Assembly (NCBI RefSeq): GCF_900106035.1
Contig: NZ_FNUC01000003.1
Location: 124,001-188,000, forward strand
Length of the DNA: 64,000 nucleotides
Source of the DNA: Jiangella alba
GTDB lineage: Bacteria; Actinomycetota; Actinomycetes; Jiangellales; Jiangellaceae
Reading direction: 5' to 3'
In this document: one piece after another, positions 7,835-16,222 of the stretch
Layout: each line of letters begins with the position of its first letter
How positions within the stretch are numbered: the first letter of the stretch is position 1
Notes under the pieces: model-generated
Database searches by the model: none
Seen by the model: only the letters and a program-made list of their open reading frames with translations
What the model was told of the DNA's origin: nothing
Made by a program: the position numbers and the translations under genes

Positions 7835-9094
7835 ATGTCCGCCCAGTCGTCCGGCCGCGCACCGCGGCACGTCGTCGTCGCCGGCGCCGGCATCGTCGGC
7901 CTGTCCACCGCGTGGTTCCTGCAGGAGCGTGGCGTGGAGGTCACCGTCATCGACGGTGTGGGCGTCGCGGGCGGCTCGTCCTGGGGCAACGCCGGCTGGC
8001 TCGCGCCGGCGCTCACCACGCCGCTGCCGGAGCCGGCCGTCCTGGCCTACGGACTCAAGGCGGTGCTGAGCCCGTCGTCGCCCGTGTACGTGCCGCTGCG
8101 GTTCGACGCCGGGCTGATCCGCTTCCTGGCCGGCTTCGCCCGCAACTCGACGCCGCGGCGGTGGCGGCGGTCGATGGCGGTGTTCGCCGGGCTCGGCCGC
8201 GACGGCCTGGCCGCCTACGAGACGCTGGTGGGCGGCGGCGTCGCCGCGGAAGTGCGCGACGCCGACCCGTTCCTCGTCGGGCTCGGGTCCGACGCGGCGC
8301 TGCGCGGCTTCACCACCGAGCTGCACCACATCGAGGCGGCCGGCGTGGACGTCGCGGCCGACGTGCTCGGCGGCGCCGCGGCGCGCGAACTGGAGCCCGC
8401 CCTCGGCCCGGGCGTGGCGGCGGCGGTGCGGCTGCGCGGGCAGCGCTTCATCGACCCGGCCGTCTTCGTGCACGCCCTCGCCGACGCCGTCGTCGCCCGT
8501 GGCGGCAAGCTGCTGGAGGGCGTCGCCGTCGACGGTGTGCGCGACCTGGGCGGCGAGGTCGTCGTCGATTCCGGTTCCGGCGAGGTGCGCGCCGACGCCG
8601 TCGTGCTGGCGACCGGCGCCCGGCTGGGCGAGCTGGCCCGGCCGTTCGGCGTGCGCCGGGTGGTCCAGGCCGGGCGCGGCTACAGCTTCAGCGTGCCGCT
8701 CGACCACGTCCCCGCTGGACCCGTCTACTTCCCCGACGTGCGGGTGGCCTGCACGCCGCTGCGAGGGCGGCTGCGGGTGGCCGGCACCATGGAGTTCCGC
8801 CGTCCGGACGCGCCCCGCGATCCTCGTCGCATCGCCGCGATCATCGAGTCCGCCCGCACCCGCCTGGCCGGCGTGCGCTGGGACGAGCGCACCGACGAGT
8901 GGGTCGGGTCGCGCCCCTGCACGAGCGACGGCCTGCCCCTGGTCGGACCCACCCGCTCGCCCCGCGTCCACGTCGCCGGCGGCCACGGCATGTGGGGTGT
9001 CGCGCTCGGGCCGCTCACGGGTCGCCACGTGGCCGAGACCCTGGTGACCGGCCAGCGGTCCGGCCAGATCGCGGCCTTCGACCCGCTGCGCTGA
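7835..9094 (+). CDS. DadA-like FAD-dependent amino-acid oxidoreductase
   Basis: This 419-residue flavoprotein of the DAO/DadA family would oxidise an amino acid, most likely a D-amino acid, to the 2-oxoacid with release of ammonia. The dinucleotide-binding motif VVVAGAGIVGLSTAWFL lies at residues 11-27. The second FAD contact (VVLATGARLGEL) and the C-terminal motif DGLPLVGP, followed by GHGMWGVALGP, are as in DadA. AGGAGG at 7821-7826 is 8 bases before the ATG. The upstream PucR-type regulator probably controls it. Together with the ThDP enzyme this reads as a small amino-acid catabolic locus. A glycine-oxidase-like or sarcosine-oxidase-like substrate cannot be excluded. Confidence 0.82.
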   Translation: MSAQSSGRAPRHVVVAGAGIVGLSTAWFLQERGVEVTVIDGVGVAGGSSWGNAGWLAPALTTPLPEPAVLAYGLKAVLSPSSPVYVPLRFDAGLIRFLAGFARNSTPRRWRRSMAVFAGLGRDGLAAYETLVGGGVAAEVRDADPFLVGLGSDAALRGFTTELHHIEAAGVDVAADVLGGAAARELEPALGPGVAAAVRLRGQRFIDPAVFVHALADAVVARGGKLLEGVAVDGVRDLGGEVVVDSGSGEVRADAVVLATGARLGELARPFGVRRVVQAGRGYSFSVPLDHVPAGPVYFPDVRVACTPLRGRLRVAGTMEFRRPDAPRDPRRIAAIIESARTRLAGVRWDERTDEWVGSRPCTSDGLPLVGPTRSPRVHVAGGHGMWGVALGPLTGRHVAETLVTGQRSGQIAAFDPLR

Positions 9095-9109
9095 GGTCGC
9101 CGCTCACCG

Positions 9110-9138
9110 TCGACAGATATCGGGCAAAGGTCCACAAT
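9110..9138 (+). promoter_or_regulatory. Sigma-70-type promoter for a 47-residue protein gene
   Basis: TCGACA (9110-9115) and CACAAT (9133-9138) are 17 bp apart. The -10 box ends 6 bases before the ATG at 9145, so transcription should start on the start codon. Confidence 0.65.
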
Positions 9139-9144
9139 CGGGAC

Positions 9145-9288
9145 ATGAGGCGGTCGTTACTGTGCCTCGTGGGTTGGCACAAGTGGCAACGGCTGTCCAC
9201 CGAGGACGGCCAGCGGTACCTCGTGTGCCGTCGCTGCGGTAAAGACGGCGAAGTCGGCCCCATGATCGGCGGCGACGGCGCGGCGTGA
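9145..9288 (+). CDS. Small Cys/His protein, putative zinc-binding
   Basis: This 47-residue protein opens MRRSLLCLVGWHKWQRLS and has Cys7, His12 and a CRRC pair at 28-31, a spacing suited to a single zinc site. Similar short proteins with an LCxxGWHKW opening and a C-terminal CxxCG are, as far as I know, common in actinobacteria and have no defined function. The leaderless promoter at 9110-9138 supports the gene and its start. A longer open frame covers the same region, but its upstream part overlaps the flavoprotein gene and looks like shadow sequence. Confidence 0.7.
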   Translation: MRRSLLCLVGWHKWQRLSTEDGQRYLVCRRCGKDGEVGPMIGGDGAA

Positions 9289-9331
9289 TCGCCGCCCGCC
9301 TTCGCCCGTCGCCTCGAGCTGGGCCGAGTGG

Positions 9332-9337
9332 CAGGAT
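9332..9337 (+). promoter_or_regulatory. -10 box for the pentapeptide-like protein gene
   Basis: CAGGAT ends 7 bases before the GTG at 9345, which fits the same leaderless geometry seen at neighbouring genes. No convincing -35 is visible. Confidence 0.35.
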
Positions 9338-9344
9338 CGCCGTC

Positions 9345-10013
9345 GTGCGAATGCGGAAGGCGCCGGACTGGTGGCGCGGTACCCGGCCGTCGCGCCTGCC
9401 TGTCCATCCGGGGGCGATCCACCGGCGCGGGCGGTTGTCGCAGCAGAGTTTCCCGACGTTCTCTCAGCGGCCCGCGGACCTCCAAGCCTTGGTCGTCACG
9501 GAGGCCTACGCGGAAGGACTCACGATCTCGTTGGACGACCTGCACTTCGTGGCCAGTTGGTCGGAGTTCGTGGACTGCACCTTCACCCAGCGACGCAGCG
9601 GGCCCGTCTTGAACGCTTCGGGGGCGGCGGCGCAGGGCACCCTGGGTTGGGCCGGCGGTCCCAGCGTCTACCGCGGTTGCCGTTTCGAGGGCATCCGGTT
9701 CAAGCGGCTCGGCGGGTACAGCATGGACGCCGCGACTTTCGAAGGCTGTACTTTCGACCGCTGCCGCTTCAACGGTCACCACCACACGACGGCCGATCTG
9801 ATCGATTGCCGCTTCGTCGGCACGATGGACGGTTGCACCTGGTACGGAACGTCGGCGGAGCCCGTGGGCGGTCGGCGCAACGTGATTCGCGGCAACGACT
9901 TCACCGCGGCCACCATCACGCCGAACGTGGCTTGGCGCGGGAACTTCGATGTCGAGTCACAGCGCTGGCCCGGAGACTTCACTCCCACGGTCGATGACCA
10001 GCCGCACCCGTAG
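9345..10013 (+). CDS. Pentapeptide-repeat-like hypothetical protein
   Basis: This roughly 222-residue protein has a central part (residues about 65-180) rich in short Cys/Phe-centred units such as VDCTFTQ, YRGCRFEGIRF, FEGCTFDRCRFNG and IDCRFVGTMDG. The pattern resembles degenerate pentapeptide repeats and would fold as a right-handed quadrilateral beta-helix. No enzymatic motif is visible. The start is taken as the GTG at 9345 (an ATG at 9351 is the alternative) because a CAGGAT box precedes it and the upstream frame overlaps the previous gene. Codon composition is less GC-biased than in the flanking catabolic genes, which may hint at different ancestry. Function unknown. Confidence 0.6.
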   Translation: MRMRKAPDWWRGTRPSRLPVHPGAIHRRGRLSQQSFPTFSQRPADLQALVVTEAYAEGLTISLDDLHFVASWSEFVDCTFTQRRSGPVLNASGAAAQGTLGWAGGPSVYRGCRFEGIRFKRLGGYSMDAATFEGCTFDRCRFNGHHHTTADLIDCRFVGTMDGCTWYGTSAEPVGGRRNVIRGNDFTAATITPNVAWRGNFDVESQRWPGDFTPTVDDQPHP

Positions 10014-10042
10014 CCCGCGGCGGCCTTCGACGCTCCTCGGGG

Positions 10043-10612
10043 TCAGAAGGCCACCGCCGGGAATCCGATGCGGAGCATCTCCTCGGGCGTGAACACGACC
10101 ATGATCTCGTCGCCGGGGATGAAGACCTCACCCGTCTCGGAGGGGTTGCCTGCGACGAACCACAGCGGGCCGGCCGCGAAGTCGAGCCGAAGCGCCACCG
10201 GCACTTCGACCGTCCGAGCCGGGGTGGCGATGCTCCCGTCGGAGTATCTGCCGGGGCCGAACCCGAGCCGTTCCCAGAAGGTGCCGGCGGCGAGGATCGG
10301 CTGATCGGTGCGTGATCTCCACGCGGGATGGTCCGTGACCGTCCAGTTCCCCGGCCCGTCGTCGCCCCGCACGACGAGCTTCGACAGCGGCTCGTCGAAG
10401 ATCTCGACGCCGTAGGGGTGGAACGTGTTGGTGCACACCACCGAGACGGGCCCGGCATCGGTCGTCAGCTCCACGCCCATGACAGCGTGGTGCCAGTCGC
10501 CGTGGTCCCACTCCCGCGGCTCGACGTCGCGCATGTCCCAGTACTCGACGCCCTCGACTCGGACGCCGGCCAAGCCGGCCGTCTTCCGGTCGTAGTCGTT
10601 TCGCACGCTCAC
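10043..10612 (-). CDS. Hypothetical protein
   Basis: This roughly 189-residue soluble protein has no family I recognise. It has segments such as WDMRDVEPREWDHGDWHHAV, VVCTNTFHPYGVEIFDEPL and GPLWFVAGNPSETGEVFIPG, and ends EEMLRIGFPAVAF. It is downstream of the VOC-family gene on the same strand (about 20 bases), so the two may be cotranscribed. Starts at GTG 10612 or GTG 10606 are both possible; the frame upstream overlaps the VOC gene. No signal peptide or membrane segment is seen. Confidence 0.6.
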   Translation of the reverse strand: MSVRNDYDRKTAGLAGVRVEGVEYWDMRDVEPREWDHGDWHHAVMGVELTTDAGPVSVVCTNTFHPYGVEIFDEPLSKLVVRGDDGPGNWTVTDHPAWRSRTDQPILAAGTFWERLGFGPGRYSDGSIATPARTVEVPVALRLDFAAGPLWFVAGNPSETGEVFIPGDEIMVVFTPEEMLRIGFPAVAF

Positions 10613-10632
10613 GAACCCGACCGATGCACCAC

Positions 10633-11019
10633 TCAGCCGGTCTGGGCGCCGGCAGACCAGTCCGGGAGCTCCTGCAGCGCCCAGCCGTTGCCGTCCGGGT
10701 CGGAGAAGAAGACGAACCGGCCCCACGGCTGGTCGTCGACCTCGCTGACCTCGATGCCGCGCGCGAGTAGGTCGGCCCGGGCTGCGTCCGCGTCGGCCAC
10801 CACCATCTGCAGGTTGTCGAGCGACCCGGGTTCCATCCCGGTCAGCCCCTGGCCGATCGCGATCGAGCAGGCCGACCCCGGCGGAGTGAGCTGCACGAAC
10901 CGCACCGTCTCGCTGACCGCGTGGTCATGGTCGGCGTTGAAGCCGGCCCGGACATAGAACTCCTTGGCCCGGTCGACATCCGTCACGGGCACCGCCACAA
11001 GCTCCAGTCTCATGTCCAT
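10633..11019 (-). CDS. VOC-superfamily protein (glyoxalase/dioxygenase fold)
   Basis: This 128-residue protein has the paired beta-alpha-beta-beta-beta modules of the vicinal-oxygen-chelate superfamily. MRLELVAVPVTDVDRAKEFY opens module 1 and LQMVVADADAARADLLARG opens module 2. WGRFVFFSDPDGNGWALQEL near the end is the classic C-terminal signature. Members include glyoxalases, extradiol dioxygenases and resistance proteins, and this short form cannot be assigned further. The ATG at 11019 is supported by a TACGCT -10 box (11031-11026) that makes the mRNA leaderless. The gene diverges from the nitrilase-family gene at 11125. Confidence 0.8.
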   Translation of the reverse strand: MDMRLELVAVPVTDVDRAKEFYVRAGFNADHDHAVSETVRFVQLTPPGSACSIAIGQGLTGMEPGSLDNLQMVVADADAARADLLARGIEVSEVDDQPWGRFVFFSDPDGNGWALQELPDWSAGAQTG

Positions 11020-11025
11020 GCCGCG

Positions 11026-11031
11026 AGCGTA
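11026..11031 (-). promoter_or_regulatory. -10 box for the VOC gene
   Basis: TACGCT reads on the minus strand from 11031 to 11026 and ends 6 bases before the ATG at 11019, so the transcript should be leaderless. Confidence 0.5.
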
Positions 11032-11112
11032 GCCACTTCGAAGGGCGGCTGGTCAGAACGCGACATTGCCTTTTGGGCCGGATCTGCAGGCTTGCTGCCG
11101 ACTCTCGCGCCT

Positions 11113-11118
11113 TACGAT
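11113..11118 (+). promoter_or_regulatory. -10 box for the nitrilase-family gene
   Basis: TACGAT ends 6 bases before the GTG at 11125. This leaderless geometry is the reason for choosing that GTG over upstream in-frame starts. Confidence 0.5.
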
Positions 11119-11124
11119 CACCAC

Positions 11125-11862
11125 GTGCGCGGGACGTTGCGGGTCGGCGCTTGCCAAACGCCGGAGATCCTGGGCGACACCGGATCAGCGCTCGAGTGCA
11201 TCGAAGACTTCGCGAAGAAAGCCGACGCACAAGACGTCGATCTGCTGCTGTTCCCGGAGTGCTTCCTGCAGGGCTATCTGGTCGAGGAGCAGCACATTCG
11301 CCAGAGCGCGCTCGACCTCAGCTCGTCGGTGTTCGATTCGATACTGAAGTCGCTGGAAGGGATCAAGCCGGCGCTCGTGTTCGGTGTCATCGAGCGGGAC
11401 GGCCAGAGGTACTTCAACTCCGCGGTCGTCGTAACACGCGGCCGGCTCCTGGGTGTCTATCGCAAGACCCATCTCGTGCCGGGCGAGTCCTTGTTCCACG
11501 CAGGTGACGCCTACCCCACCTTCGAACTGCACGGCGTCAGGTTCGGCATCAACATCTGCCATGACACGCAGTTCGCCGAAGCGGCCGCGCCGATCGCGGC
11601 GCAGGGCGCACAGCTTCTCCTCGTCCCAGCGCAGAACATGATGCGCCGCGCGACCGCGATCCATTGGAAGCACCTGCACAACACCATCCGTGCTGAACGC
11701 GTGCGCGAGACCGGGATGTGGTTGGTGTCAGCAGACGTCACCGGCGAACGCGATGAGGATCGCGTCGGTCTGGGTCCCACCAGTGTCATCAACCCGCTGG
11801 CAGAACTCGTGGCACAGGTACCACTGATGACGACAGGCATGATCGTCGCCGACATCGCGTGA
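11125..11862 (+). CDS. Carbon-nitrogen hydrolase (nitrilase superfamily)
   Basis: This 245-residue protein of the nitrilase/amidase superfamily would hydrolyse a non-peptide C-N bond. The catalytic triad is visible: Glu45 in LLLFPECF, Lys114 in YRKTHLVP and Cys145 in GINICHD. Length is normal for the single-domain amidase branch. An open frame extends back to 10921, but it overlaps the divergent VOC gene and its promoter, and the TACGAT box fixes the GTG at 11125. The specificity (omega-amidase, N-carbamoyl, formamidase-like) cannot be told. A 112-base gap with nothing recognisable follows. Confidence 0.82.
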   Translation: MRGTLRVGACQTPEILGDTGSALECIEDFAKKADAQDVDLLLFPECFLQGYLVEEQHIRQSALDLSSSVFDSILKSLEGIKPALVFGVIERDGQRYFNSAVVVTRGRLLGVYRKTHLVPGESLFHAGDAYPTFELHGVRFGINICHDTQFAEAAAPIAAQGAQLLLVPAQNMMRRATAIHWKHLHNTIRAERVRETGMWLVSADVTGERDEDRVGLGPTSVINPLAELVAQVPLMTTGMIVADIA

Positions 11863-11974
11863 CCCTGAGCCGCATGGCGTGTCGTCAGCGCCAGTTGCAG
11901 CGCGCTCGCGCGCCGCCTTGATCCCGATCGGCAGAGGCGCTTGATGGCTTCCGTCCTGTCGCGGGTGATGCCGG

Positions 11975-12223
11975 TCAACTGCCCGGTTGCAGGTACTCGA
12001 AGGCCTCTTCACCCGGGCGCCAGGTCATCCACGCTCGGTCGTCGAAGCTGTTGAGCGTGGCGATTTCGGGGCCGACGAGCTCGTCTAAGGTTGGGCGTAG
12101 CTGAATGGATCCGCCGCTCAGGTCGAGCCTCACGCCTTTACCGATGGCCTCGTGCGTGGCATTGACGTCATAGCCGATGAAAGCCACGAGCCGACCCAGC
12201 AGGGAGTTGAACTCGTAACCCAC
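11975..12223 (-). CDS. Hypothetical protein
   Basis: This 82-residue protein starts at GTG 12223 (MGYEFNSLLGRLVAFIGYDV) and includes VRLDLSGGSIQLRP and WMTWRPGEEAFEYLQPGS. It has no signal peptide, metal site or family I recognise. It looks like a small mixed alpha/beta immunity-like or uncharacterised domain, but that is only an impression. The minus-strand box TAGACT (12235-12230) ends 6 bases before the GTG and supports both gene and start. Confidence 0.5.
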   Translation of the reverse strand: MGYEFNSLLGRLVAFIGYDVNATHEAIGKGVRLDLSGGSIQLRPTLDELVGPEIATLNSFDDRAWMTWRPGEEAFEYLQPGS

Positions 12224-12229
12224 GGCTCG

Positions 12230-12235
12230 AGTCTA
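12230..12235 (-). promoter_or_regulatory. -10 box for the 82-residue protein gene
   Basis: TAGACT reads from 12235 to 12230, with 6 bases before the GTG at 12223, giving a leaderless transcript. Confidence 0.4.
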
Positions 12236-12292
12236 GAGACGCGTATCCGCCGTGGGCCCTGACGCGGCGATGATTGACGCGCGCCCTCGGGG

Positions 12293-13462
12293 TTAGAAGC
12301 TCACCACCCCTTTGAGCAGCTGGCGGGCCATGACCATGCGCTGGATCTGGTTGGTGCCTTCGTAGATCTGGGTGATCTTGGCGTCGCGCATCATGCGCTC
12401 GACCGGGTAGTCGCGGGTGTAGCCGTAGCCGCCGAAGAGCTGGACGGCGTCGGTGGTGACGGCCATGGCGGTGTCGGAGGCGAAGCATTTGGCGGCGGCG
12501 CCGAGGAAGCTCAGCGTGGGTTCGTCGCGCTCGGAGGCGGCGGCCGCGCGGTAGACCATCTGGCGGGCGGCCTCGGTCTTCATGGCCATGTCGGCGAGCA
12601 TGAACTGGACGCCCTGGAAGTCGGCGATGGGACGGCCGAACTGCTGGCGTTGCTGGACGTAGGCGGTGGCTGCCGCGACGGCGCCGGCGGCGATGCCGAC
12701 CGCTTGGGCGCCGATGGTGACGCGGGTGTGGTCGAGCGTGCGCAAGGCGATCTTCAGGCCCTGGCCGAGGTCGCCGACGACGCGGTCGGAGGGGATCCAG
12801 CAGTTGTCGAAGAGCAGCTCGCGGGTGGGCGAGCCCTTGATGCCGAGCTTGCGCTCGGGCGCCCCGTAGGAGAAGCCCTCGTCGGTGGCCTCGACGACGA
12901 AGGCGGAGATGCCGCGCGACCCGGCGGAGGGATCGGTGACGGCCATGACGGTGTAGTACTGCGACACCCCGGCGTTGGTGATCCAGGACTTCTGGCCCGA
13001 CAGCCGGAACCCGTCGCCGTCGGGGATGGCGCGGGTCGTCATGGACGCGGTGTCGGAGCCGGCCTCACGCTCGGACAGCCCGTAGGAGAACATCGCCTCG
13101 CCGGCGGCGACGGGCGGCAGGTAGCGCGACTTGACGGACGGCGACGCGGCCAGCAGCAGCGGCATGGTGCCCAGCTTGTTGACCGCCGGGATGAGCGACG
13201 ACGACGCGCAGACACGGGCGATCTCCTCGATGACGATGCAGGTGGCCAGCGCGTCGGCGCCGGCGCCGCCGTACTCGTCGGGGATGTGCGGCGCGTGGAA
13301 GTCGGCCGAGCGGAGCGCGTCGTACGAGGCCTGCGGGAACGTGCCGGTCTCGTCGGCCTCGGCGGCGTGCGGCGCCACCTTGTCGGTGCACAGCTCGCGC
13401 ACCGCGGACCGGATCGCCTCGTGCTCGTCGCTGAGCCGGTACAGGTCGAAGTCGGCATCCAT
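12293..13462 (-). CDS. Acyl-CoA dehydrogenase
   Basis: This 389-residue FAD enzyme of beta-oxidation or branched-chain amino-acid breakdown oxidises an acyl-CoA to the 2-enoyl-CoA. The N-terminal helical domain ([20 protein letters not shown]) is followed by [13 protein letters not shown] and [11 protein letters not shown], which contact FAD and substrate. C-terminal motifs are [20 protein letters not shown] and [10 protein letters not shown]. Glu368 in the YEGT loop is the catalytic base of the short-, medium- and short-branched-chain group. The ATG at 13462 is supported by TAGCAT (13474-13469). It diverges from the UDP-glucose dehydrogenase gene and is probably unrelated to it in function. 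Confidence 0.92.
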   Translation of the reverse strand: MDADFDLYRLSDEHEAIRSAVRELCTDKVAPHAAEADETGTFPQASYDALRSADFHAPHIPDEYGGAGADALATCIVIEEIARVCASSSLIPAVNKLGTMPLLLAASPSVKSRYLPPVAAGEAMFSYGLSEREAGSDTASMTTRAIPDGDGFRLSGQKSWITNAGVSQYYTVMAVTDPSAGSRGISAFVVEATDEGFSYGAPERKLGIKGSPTRELLFDNCWIPSDRVVGDLGQGLKIALRTLDHTRVTIGAQAVGIAAGAVAAATAYVQQRQQFGRPIADFQGVQFMLADMAMKTEAARQMVYRAAAASERDEPTLSFLGAAAKCFASDTAMAVTTDAVQLFGGYGYTRDYPVERMMRDAKITQIYEGTNQIQRMVMARQLLKGVVSF

Positions 13463-13468
13463 GGTCCG

Positions 13469-13474
13469 ATGCTA
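13469..13474 (-). promoter_or_regulatory. -10 box for the acyl-CoA dehydrogenase gene
   Basis: TAGCAT reads from 13474 to 13469 and ends 6 bases before the ATG at 13462, so the mRNA should be leaderless. Confidence 0.5.
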
Positions 13475-13568
13475 CTCGCCAGTAGCGTCAGTACCGCAAG
13501 TGCGGCATGGCGGTGCTCGGCACCGGCTTGTACATTCGATCAAACGAACCGGACACAAACGGGTGGGA

Positions 13569-14891
13569 ATGATCGTGACCATGCGCATCTCCGTCATCGG
13601 CACCGGTTACCTCGGCGCCGTCCACGCCGTCGGCATGGCCGAGCTGGGCTACACCGTCGTCGGCATCGACGTCGACGCCGAGAAGGTCGCGGCGCTGGCC
13701 CGGGGCGAGGCCCCGTTCTACGAGCCCGGGCTCGACGAGCTGCTGGCCAAGCACGCCGGCACCGGACGCCTGACGTTCACCACCGACTTCGCCGCGGCCG
13801 CCGGCGCCGACGTCCACTTCGTGTGCGTCGGCACCCCGCAGCGCCGCGACGGCCTGGCCGCCGACATGCGCTACGTCGAGGCGGCCGTCGACTCCCTCGC
13901 GCCGCACCTCGACGCCGCCTGCCTGGTGGTCGGCAAGTCGACGGTGCCGGTGGGCACGGCTGTGGCGCTGGCCGACCGGCTGGCCAAGACAGCGCCCGTC
14001 GGCGCCGGCGCGGAGCTGGCGTGGAACCCCGAGTTCCTGCGCGAGGGGTTCGCCGTCGAGGACACCCTGCACCCCGACCGCCTGGTCTTCGGCGTGACGT
14101 CCGACGACGCCGAGCGCAAGCTGCGCGAGGTGTACGCGCAGACCATCGCCGACGGCACCCCGGTCATCGTCTCCGACCTGCCGACGGCGGAGCTGGTGAA
14201 GGTGTCCGCCAACGCGTTCCTCGCCACCAAGATCTCGTTCATCAACGCCATGGCCGAGATCGCCGAGGTGGCCGGCGCCGACGTCACCAAGCTGGCCGAC
14301 GCCATCGGGCACGACGCCCGCATCGGCCGGAAGTTCCTCAACGCCGGCATCGGCTTCGGCGGCGGCTGCCTGCCCAAGGACATCCGCGCGTTCATGGCCC
14401 GCGCCGGTGAGCTGGGCGCGTCGCACTCGCTGGCCTTCCTCGCCGAGATCGACGCCATCAACCTGCGTCGCCGCCAGTACGTCGTCGACCTCACCCGCGA
14501 CCTCGTCGGCGGCAGCGTCGCCAACCGCCGCATCGCCGTGCTGGGCGCCGCGTTCAAGCCGCACTCCGACGACGTCCGCGACTCTCCCGCGCTGAACATC
14601 GCCGGCCAGCTGCACCTGCAGGGCGCCCGGGTGTCCGTGTACGACCCGAAGGCCACCGACAACGCCCGCAAGGTCTTCCCGACGCTGCCCTACGCCGACT
14701 CCGCCGTCGAGGCCTGCCGCGACGCCAGCGTCGTCCTGCACCTCACCGAGTGGCAGGAGTTCCGCGAGCTCGATCCCGCCGAGCTGGCCGGCATCGTCGA
14801 GACCCCGGTCGTCGTCGACGGCCGCAACTGCCTCGACGCCGACGCCTGGCGGGCGGCCGGGTGGACCTACCGGGGGCTCGGCCGCCCCTGA
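13569..14891 (+). CDS. ugd: UDP-glucose 6-dehydrogenase
   Basis: This roughly 440-residue NAD-dependent dehydrogenase should oxidise UDP-glucose to UDP-glucuronate for polysaccharide synthesis. The Rossmann motif (MRISVIGTGYLGAVHAVGMA) is followed by the family motifs YVEAAVDSLAP, KSTVPVGT and WNPEFLREGFAVEDTLHPDR. GFGGGCLPKDIRA holds the catalytic cysteine. The C-terminal domain has LGAAFKPHSDDVRDSPALNI. The start may be ATG 13569 or ATG 13581. A TACATT box at 13531-13536 would give a 26-base leader, and GGGTGGGA could serve as a weak ribosome-binding site for 13569. It is the first gene of the polysaccharide region. Confidence 0.92.
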   Translation: MIVTMRISVIGTGYLGAVHAVGMAELGYTVVGIDVDAEKVAALARGEAPFYEPGLDELLAKHAGTGRLTFTTDFAAAAGADVHFVCVGTPQRRDGLAADMRYVEAAVDSLAPHLDAACLVVGKSTVPVGTAVALADRLAKTAPVGAGAELAWNPEFLREGFAVEDTLHPDRLVFGVTSDDAERKLREVYAQTIADGTPVIVSDLPTAELVKVSANAFLATKISFINAMAEIAEVAGADVTKLADAIGHDARIGRKFLNAGIGFGGGCLPKDIRAFMARAGELGASHSLAFLAEIDAINLRRRQYVVDLTRDLVGGSVANRRIAVLGAAFKPHSDDVRDSPALNIAGQLHLQGARVSVYDPKATDNARKVFPTLPYADSAVEACRDASVVLHLTEWQEFRELDPAELAGIVETPVVVDGRNCLDADAWRAAGWTYRGLGRP

Positions 14892-14907
14892 CCCGCCCCC
14901 GGCTGCG

Positions 14908-16170
14908 TCACGGCTGGGCGTCGATGACGGACTGGGGGACGGCGTCGCCGTTCTGCAGGGCGGTCCAGAGCTCGCCGGACAGTTCGGGGTCCCAGCTGAC
15001 GGTGTTGCCGATCTGGCCCAGCGGGACGGTGATGGTGTCGCCGGAGCCGCCGGAGACCGAGCCCATGCCGCGGGCGAACGCGAACATGTCCATGGGGCCG
15101 GTGTCTTCGTCGAGCACCAGGGCGTCGCCGCCGGCCAGCGCGGTGCGGGTCAGCTCGATCGGGTTGATCAGCGTGCCGGGCGACGTCGCCTTGTCGGCGA
15201 TGGCCGAGATCAGCTCGCGCTGGCGCTGCACGCGGCCGATGTCGGCGGTGGGGTCGAAGTAACGGGCCCGGGCGTAGCCGAGCGCGTCGGGGCCGTTGAG
15301 CGTCTGGCATCCGGCCGGGAGGTCGATGTGCGCCTTGTCGTCCTGGATGGCTTCGTCGAGGCACATCTCGACGCCGCCGAGGGCGTCGACGATGCCGGCG
15401 AAGCCGCCGAAGCCGATCTGCACGTAGTCGTCGATGGCGACGCCGGTGGCCGCCTCGATGGTCTCGACCAGCAGCGGGGCGCCACCGAACGCGAACGCGG
15501 CGTTGATGCGGTTCTCGCCGTGCCCGGGGATGTCGACGACGGAGTCGCGCGGGATGCTGATCAGCGCGTTGCGCTCGCCGCCGCCGGGGACGCTCAGCAG
15601 CATGATGGTGTCGGTGCGCTGGCCCTCGACGCTGCCGGTGCCCAGCTCGCTCTGCTCCTCGTCGGAGAGGTCCTCGCGGCTGTCCGAGCCGACCAGCAGG
15701 AACACCCGGCCCTCGGACGTCGCCGAGCCGTGGTCGGACGGGATGGCGTCGACCTTCTCGATGCGGCCCCACACGTACCAGAGGAGCGCGCCGAGCGCGA
15801 CGAGGACGACCAGCCAGAACGACAGGAACCAGCGGAGGAAGCGGACGAAGCCGGAGCGCTTGCGCTTCGGCCGGCCGGGCGGCTCGGCGCTCTCGCGGCG
15901 ACGACGGGTGGGCGGCGGCGCCGCTGGGGGCGCGCCGGCGCCGTCGGTCTCGGCCGGGCCGTACGCGTCGGCCGGCATGACGCTGGTGCCGCTCGGCACC
16001 GCCGCGGCCGGGGCCGGCGCGGGCTCGTCCTGCGGGCTGTGGGCCACGCCGCCGCGATAGGAGACGCCGGGGACGTGGCCGGCCTGGTACTCGGTGACCT
16101 TGACCTCGGTCCCCCGGGCACCGCCGTCAGCCCCGTATGCCGCCATGCCTGCCTCGCCGTCTGGTCGCAT
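14908..16170 (-). CDS. LytR-CpsA-Psr (LCP) family cell-wall ligase
   Basis: This roughly 420-residue LCP phosphotransferase attaches lipid-linked glycopolymers to peptidoglycan outside the membrane. A proline-rich cytoplasmic N-terminus with a basic stretch (TRRRRESAEPPGRPKRKRSG) leads to one transmembrane helix near residues 108-133 (FLSFWLVVLVALGALLWYV). The LCP domain follows: LLVGSDSRED, RTDTIMLLSVP, LISIPRDSVVDIPG, ENRINAAFAFGG and DALGYARARYFDPTADIGR, which hold the conserved Arg and Asp residues. The ATG at 16170 is chosen because TATGGT (16183-16178) lies 7 bases upstream. Longer starts would run into the next gene. It is convergent with ugd. Confidence 0.92.
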   Translation of the reverse strand: MRPDGEAGMAAYGADGGARGTEVKVTEYQAGHVPGVSYRGGVAHSPQDEPAPAPAAAVPSGTSVMPADAYGPAETDGAGAPPAAPPPTRRRRESAEPPGRPKRKRSGFVRFLRWFLSFWLVVLVALGALLWYVWGRIEKVDAIPSDHGSATSEGRVFLLVGSDSREDLSDEEQSELGTGSVEGQRTDTIMLLSVPGGGERNALISIPRDSVVDIPGHGENRINAAFAFGGAPLLVETIEAATGVAIDDYVQIGFGGFAGIVDALGGVEMCLDEAIQDDKAHIDLPAGCQTLNGPDALGYARARYFDPTADIGRVQRQRELISAIADKATSPGTLINPIELTRTALAGGDALVLDEDTGPMDMFAFARGMGSVSGGSGDTITVPLGQIGNTVSWDPELSGELWTALQNGDAVPQSVIDAQP

Positions 16171-16177
16171 CAGCTCG

Positions 16178-16183
16178 ACCATA
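16178..16183 (-). promoter_or_regulatory. -10 box for the LCP gene
   Basis: TATGGT reads from 16183 to 16178, 7 bases before the ATG at 16170. It places the promoter inside the short gap after the upstream SAM-hydrolase-type gene. Confidence 0.45.
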
Positions 16184-16222
16184 CCGTCGCCGGACGGCTC
16201 TGTAACCTGCCGATCTCGCGTG

